Position numbers and translations under genes: made by a program. Shown here piece after piece: positions 5,212-8,579 of a stretch of 8,579 nucleotides of DNA; the stretch's first letter is position 1, and each line of letters opens with the position of its first letter. Source of the DNA: CAYUAI01 sp964442745. GTDB lineage: Bacteria > Pseudomonadota > Gammaproteobacteria > S012-40. The notes under the pieces were generated by a model. It did not search any database. It saw nothing but the letters and a program-made list of their open reading frames with translations, and had not been told where the DNA came from. The DNA is taken from contig CAYUAI010000128.1 of the NCBI GenBank assembly GCA_964442745.1, forward strand, positions 1 through 8,579, read 5' to 3'.

Positions 5212-6860
5212 ATAATTAACTTCCCATCATTTACTTTGCTGATAGCCAGCCGGTTTTTAAAGTGTTCAATGGAATATCTGTGTCCAAACACGACAAGTGT
5301 CATGGCTTGATGCACCATCATTGATGGACGTGGATTAAAAATAAAACGATGCTTACGCAAGGAATATGTCTTATTTTTTGATTCTGAACTAGCCGTGTTT
5401 GCTGTAATCATGCCGAGCAATGTTAATTTGAATCTGGCAAAGTCGATATCCTGTAAATAAAAATGATCGATTCCGGCAATGACTGGAAAGCTGACTGTTT
5501 CAATGCAATAGTATTTATGCCCAGTTAATATGCCATAAATGGCTTCGAAAGCTACCGGTCGTCCAATACTTTCCGAGGCCACCAATCCGACCACTTCATA
5601 GAGGGTAATGATATGATCGGCACCTGCCAGCTCCAGTTTTTTTACGCTTTCTTGGCGATTGGCACGAGAAATGATTTTGACATCTTTATGTAAACTTCTC
5701 ACGGTCAAGGTAATATAAACATTGGTTACATCATCCGTGGTAAGACACAAAACCATGGTGGGTCGGCATTGTGCTCCGATCCTTTGTAATAGCCGGCTTT
5801 CACCGGCATCGCCTTCGATGACCAGCAAGCGGTTTTGTTTGGCCTCTATCACTCGTGCGCTGTCGTTATCAATAATAAGCACGTTTTCACCGTCATGTTT
5901 GAGCATTTCGGCGACGACTTGCCCCACCCGCCCATAACCACAAATAATGACATAGGTTTTTAAACGTTCTAATTCAGCATAAACCCGATTGTCACGTAAC
6001 TCACCTAACTTATCGGTAAATGCTGCCACAACGATTGAGGTTGAAAATGCAATGACAGCGATACCGGAAAGAATCAACATCATGGTGATGATACGGCCTT
6101 CTGTGGTCGCGGGGGTAATATCACCATAACCCACCGTAGAGATCGTTACCATCGACCAGTATACCGCATCAAAAAAACCATCCATATGAGCGTTACTATT
6201 ATCTCCTTCAAAGACATAAATTGCCGTACTCGAAGCAAATACCAGGAAGCCTAAAAAAATGGTGAGTGTATAAAACTCAAAACGTCGATCAAGTAATACT
6301 TTGGAAAACTCATTGATGATGCGTGTGTAACGGAAAATTTTGAATAACCGGAACAGCAAAAAAATGCGTAATATTCTCAGGGGTCGATAACTGGGCAGGA
6401 TTGCTAGTAAATCAATGATTGCTAATGGCGACGTGATATATTGCCATTTTTTTTGCAGCATGTTTTTAAACATAGGCAATAACTGCATCGGTACACCGAT
6501 CAATTCAGCATGCTCATAGTGTTCAATAATAACTCGATGATTGTCATTATGCACCCAAAAGCGTAACAAGTATTCAACAATAAAAATACAGATGACCACC
6601 GGTTCAAACCAGCGTGTCATACCACCAGTGACTCCTTTTACCTCATAAATCAACAAGGTAATACTGGCTAATACTAAAACAATCATGCATACATCAAAAT
6701 ACGGGCGCATACGTGATTTAGGGTCATCTAGTAGACGATAGAAAAACTTCTTGAATCGCTGATATCTCTTCGATTCTTCCAATTGATAAGCGAACCGGAC
6801 GAGGGTCTTTGCATAAGATGAATGAAGCATTGACGGTTGTTGGTTTTTTATGGGCTGCAT
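5208..6860 (-). CDS. Voltage-sensor potassium channel with cytoplasmic RCK domain
   Basis: 550 residues with a six-helix channel architecture in the inner membrane. S1 is near 53-75, S2 near 85-103, S3 near 142-157. S4 is strongly basic, with positive residues at every third position: R159, R162, R165, R171, K174, R177, R180 (only 168 is leucine). S5 is near 197-216, the pore helix runs up to the selectivity filter TVGYGD (242-247), and S6 is near 257-281. A cytoplasmic RCK domain follows: YVIICGYGRVGQVV (303-316) with an intact glycine motif, LIIDND (328-333) and EGDAGESRLLQRIGA (349-363). The last ~80 residues look like a divergent TrkA-C module. The nearest well-known design is E. coli Kch, but this protein is longer (Kch is about 417). 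An alternative start at Met11 is possible; neither has a strong ribosome site. It is first of a two-gene operon with the RCK protein. Upstream lies an inverted-repeat element rather than an obvious promoter. Confidence 0.92.
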   Translation of the reverse strand: MQPIKNQQPSMLHSSYAKTLVRFAYQLEESKRYQRFKKFFYRLLDDPKSRMRPYFDVCMIVLVLASITLLIYEVKGVTGGMTRWFEPVVICIFIVEYLLRFWVHNDNHRVIIEHYEHAELIGVPMQLLPMFKNMLQKKWQYITSPLAIIDLLAILPSYRPLRILRIFLLFRLFKIFRYTRIINEFSKVLLDRRFEFYTLTIFLGFLVFASSTAIYVFEGDNSNAHMDGFFDAVYWSMVTISTVGYGDITPATTEGRIITMMLILSGIAVIAFSTSIVVAAFTDKLGELRDNRVYAELERLKTYVIICGYGRVGQVVAEMLKHDGENVLIIDNDSARVIEAKQNRLLVIEGDAGESRLLQRIGAQCRPTMVLCLTTDDVTNVYITLTVRSLHKDVKIISRANRQESVKKLELAGADHIITLYEVVGLVASESIGRPVAFEAIYGILTGHKYYCIETVSFPVIAGIDHFYLQDIDFARFKLTLLGMITANTASSESKNKTYSLRKHRFIFNPRPSMMVHQAMTLVVFGHRYSIEHFKNRLAISKVNDGKLII

Positions 6861-7169
6861 AAGCTGAGTGAAAAATGTTTTTTAACGTGAATCGATTGCC
6901 ATGGAGGTTTGCACATGGCAGGGGCGCTATGGAATGGGCACGCAATAACTGCCCGGTTTTGCATCCCATCTTCCGCCCGTCTTCGCCTAAAGCGCCTACT
7001 TTTAGTGCACGTTTTGCCATCACAGAAGCTCAAAAGAGAACCACTCTTCCTGCACTTTTGTTCAATTAGAACGAACAAACCTAATCTGGGTGCCAAACCA
7101 GAAAATTATTACATGCCCATTCCATATGTTTAAAGGCATTGGTATTAAATTATTACGTTTCCCACTCGG
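6861..7169. other. Channel-gene upstream region, repeat-filled
   Basis: No gene is supported. Several overlapping frames of 64-99 codons on both strands exist only because stops are sparse; their compositions and mutual overlap argue against coding. The operon's promoter must lie in or near here, but I see no good -35/-10 pair reading leftward. TGCCAT (6897-6902) and ATGGCA (6915-6920) form a small hairpin just outside the inverted-repeat element. That element fills most of the stretch. Confidence 0.5.
6928..7126. repeat. 199-bp element with imperfect inverted ends and TA borders
   Basis: TATGGAATGGGCA (6928-6940) is an exact inverted copy of TGCCCATTCCATA (7114-7126). The similarity continues inward, 31 of 40 positions matching between 6928-6967 and 7087-7126, and most differences are C/T or G/A transitions, as expected of decay. 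Both arms begin with TA, the dinucleotide duplicated by IS630/mariner-type elements, and a degraded IS630-type transposase lies just to the right. No protein is encoded inside. I infer a non-autonomous or gutted IS630-type element. Confidence 0.6.
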
Positions 7170-7400
7170 TTATGACACAGTATACCCACCGTGCTCAAAC
7201 CATTGCTCAGCCTCCTCCAGTCAGGTTTTCGCTTTATTCCAACACAATTCGATCGGGGATGGATAGCTTTGGCGTCTAAGGCGACAGATTGATCAATCGG
7301 ACACCACATTCTGTGATCGCTTGCTCAACAATGGCGACTTTGTGAGCCGACAGGTTATCCATGAGTGCGTAGTCACCGGCGCACACTTGGTGACGCTGTC
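7170..7400 (-). pseudogene. Degraded C-terminal part of an IS630-family transposase
   Basis: Reading leftward, frame one gives GDYALMDNLSAHKVAIVEQA (ending near 7318), continuing ITECGVRLINLSP to an in-frame TAG at 7276-7278. This matches the IS630 core, with the second catalytic aspartate in MDN and the conserved histidine. After a frameshift, SPIELCWNKAKT, a TGA, then LEEAEQWFEHGGYTVS and a final TAA (7170-7172) give the SPIE motif carrying the third catalytic acid and the usual short C-terminal tail. Two stops and one frameshift within about 75 codons make it non-functional. The N-terminal two-thirds is missing: the sequence ends at the miniature element that begins near 7401. Confidence 0.85.
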
Positions 7401-7402
7401 TG

Positions 7403-7508
7403 GTAAGTTTAAACTGTTTTCAGAGGAAAAGTTATTTTATGCCAATTTTTTACAAGTTTTTTTATCCACTCTACGAGTCTATTTTTCCTGAAATCAGTTT
7501 AAATTTAC
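7403..7508. mobile_element. Miniature inverted-repeat element, short copy (106 bp)
   Basis: The ends are inverted repeats: GTAAGTTTAAACTGTTTT (7403-7420, then CAG) and AAATCAGTTTAAATTTAC (7491-7508, preceded by CTG), matching at 19 of 21 positions. ACGCTGTC occurs at 7393-7400 and again at 7509-7516, as expected of an 8-bp target duplication with two extra bases (TG) on the left. The GT(AA)...(TT)AC termini and duplication length resemble IS66-type elements. It encodes nothing. It is in opposite orientation to the longer copy at 2956-3202 and appears to be an internally deleted relative. It lies at the truncated edge of the IS630-type remnant. Confidence 0.75.
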
Positions 7509-7781
7509 ACGCTGTCGACTTTACAAGAAAATATACTCAACAACAGTGGTTTTTTCGATAAACTGCGTAAGCTATTAGGCAGTATCGTGGCCTCTGAGAG
7601 TTTTAAACACGCTTTTAGACAAAAGTCCAAGCTTAAATCGAGAAAACCGCGTAAGAAAAACACCACAGAGACATCGGTCAATCGTTTGAAGGTTTCAATA
7701 AAGGCGATCGTTGCCCCGCTTGCCTGTTATACTCATAAACGATTTTTTTAGCCATGTCATCTGAAGTTATCACCGCTACCG
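7509..7781. other. Intergenic stretch with no supported gene
   Basis: A plus-strand frame without a start codon is open from 7503 to the stop at 7749-7751. It contains a lysine/arginine-rich run (FKHAFRQKSKLKSRKPRKKN). The minus strand is also open over much of the same interval. Neither has a start with a ribosome site, and neither resembles a family I know. It may be the interrupted continuation of a gene on the far side of the miniature element, or non-coding debris. The next minus-strand gene ends immediately to the right. Confidence 0.35.
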
Positions 7782-8529
7782 CTACAGTGGATAGCCTTCT
7801 TTTGATACAAATAAAACCATACGAATACCGCCGTTCTCTTCTTTAATTTTTCTGATTTTCATATCAATGGGCATTTGGGATAATTTAGTGAGTAAAGCCG
7901 ATTCTGCTTTGTCAGATTTTTGCATATCATTCATGAAAAACTCCATACGACAAAGCGTGCTACGGCACTCTGCCGTCAATGTACTTATGCCTTCAAAATC
8001 GGCACTTTCCATCACCGCTTCGATTTCAGGCTGTATTGAGTCTGCCCAGTTCGGGTCTCGTTCCTCAGAAAATAATTTTTTTTCGTAATCTGCAATTTCC
8101 TTCGCGATAGGATCATCAAATTGTACTTTGTCTTCGATCTGTTCGATCTCTGCAAGCACGCTGGGATCGACGGCTCTTTGGAGGGTTTCTATTTTCTTTT
8201 CAAGCCGTGCAATTTTTGTGAGTAATTCATTTTGAATTTCGTCGATCGGCGTCATTTTTTCTGCATCATGAATACCAATACTATCCTCGTTATTTGTTAT
8301 GTTTGATATTTGTTTTTTATCTAACGTGTCTTCTTCATGCATTAATTCAATGTTTGTTTTTGAAAAAATCAGTGCCTTAGGATTCGTTTCTTTATGATGA
8401 TCAACTTCTCTCTCTTTTGTTTCGGTGCCTTGATTATTTGCTATATGTTGGTCGTCATCGCTTCTATCTATTATTTGAAAATAAAAGAAAAAACTTATGA
8501 TGACTAAAGTAAATAAGGTTAGAATATAG
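7782..8529 (-). CDS. Membrane-anchored coiled-coil protein of unknown function, 5' end disrupted
   Basis: The first ATG in frame is at 8342 and gives 186 residues. The same frame stays open further upstream and encodes a convincing transmembrane segment (YILTLFTLVIISFFFYFQII, about 8526-8467), followed by a polar linker. The natural protein is therefore longer and anchored by one N-terminal helix, with the bulk probably outside the inner membrane. In numbering from Met 8342, residues 35-72 form a coiled coil (LLTKIARLEKKIETLQ...), 94-115 carry RDPNWADSIQPEIE, and 125-134 read ECRSTLCRME. Cys126 and Cys131 could form a disulfide. This 'D-x-x-W...C-R-x-x-L-C-R-(V/M)-E' pattern recurs in hypothetical exported proteins, but I know no function. 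No ATG, GTG or TTG occurs in frame between 8343 and the window end, and an IS3-like end begins near 8530, so the start region appears to have been lost to the insertion. Confidence 0.65.
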
Positions 8530-8579
8530 TGGACCCCGTAAATCAGACCACCCCTTAAGGAGCAATTTAGCTCATAATG
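8530..8579 (+). mobile_element. Probable left end of an IS3-type insertion sequence (partial)
   Basis: TGGACCCCGTAAATCAGACC begins at 8530. IS3-family ends characteristically start with TG and have a C-rich stretch a few bases in. AAGGAG (8557-8562) precedes an ATG at the last three bases of the window (8577-8579), at the distance from the end where the first transposase frame of such elements usually starts. The element itself lies beyond the window, so the assignment rests on about 50 bp. Confidence 0.45.

Noticed and set aside
6875..7133. Several 64-99-codon frames on both strands upstream of the channel gene
   Set aside because: They overlap each other on both strands inside an inverted-repeat element, so open frames reflect the repeat rather than coding. 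One is simply an out-of-frame overlap with the channel gene's start.
7200..7751. Long plus-strand open frame antisense to the IS630-type remnant, seemingly continuing beyond the miniature element
   Set aside because: The minus strand of 7170-7400 has unmistakable IS630 motifs (MDNLSAHK, SPIE), so the opposite frame is a shadow. The part beyond 7511 has no start and no family likeness.

Overview
The window looks like a chromosomal segment of an AT-rich Gram-negative bacterium. Signal-peptide, six-helix potassium channel and PQQ-dehydrogenase genes, together with decayed insertion sequences and palindromic intergenic repeats, fit a gammaproteobacterium. A member of the Legionellales (Coxiella or Legionella relatives) is a guess from general character, not from any diagnostic gene. 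No rRNA, tRNA or CRISPR array was found.

Layout: 1-578 holds no convincing gene. 579-1118 (-) encodes a small P-loop kinase resembling gluconokinase. It is divergent from 1394-2524 (+), an exported PQQ-dependent aldose dehydrogenase. Oxidation of a sugar to an acid outside the inner membrane, followed by cytoplasmic phosphorylation of the acid, would make biochemical sense for this pair, but that link is inferred. 2525-3534 is an intergenic region rich in palindromic repeats, including one near-complete miniature element and a relative of it. 3535-4458 (+) is an unusual two-part protein: a cytidylate-kinase-like P-loop domain followed by a ParB/sulfiredoxin-like domain. It converges, across a probable bidirectional terminator, on a two-gene minus-strand operon (5208-6860, then 4513-5211). 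That operon encodes a voltage-sensor potassium channel with its own cytoplasmic RCK domain and a separate TrkA-like RCK protein, overlapping by 4 bp.

6861-7781 is a graveyard of mobile DNA: a 199-bp inverted-repeat element with TA ends just upstream of the channel gene, a degraded IS630-type transposase tail, and a second copy of the miniature element found at 2956-3202, here bordered by an 8-bp direct repeat. 7782-8529 (-) encodes an unrecognised membrane-anchored coiled-coil protein with a conserved-looking two-cysteine motif. Its 5' end appears to be cut off by the end of an IS3-like insertion sequence beginning near 8530.

The strongest new observation is the miniature-element family (copies at 2956-3202 and 7403-7508, plus a related unit at 2574-2693). 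It has GT...AC inverted ends, distinguishable left and right termini, flanking direct repeats, and internal hairpins of the GTGGATT...AATCCAC type. The strongest protein-level oddity is the kinase plus ParB-like fusion. I did not find a convincing defence, secretion or biosynthetic system.
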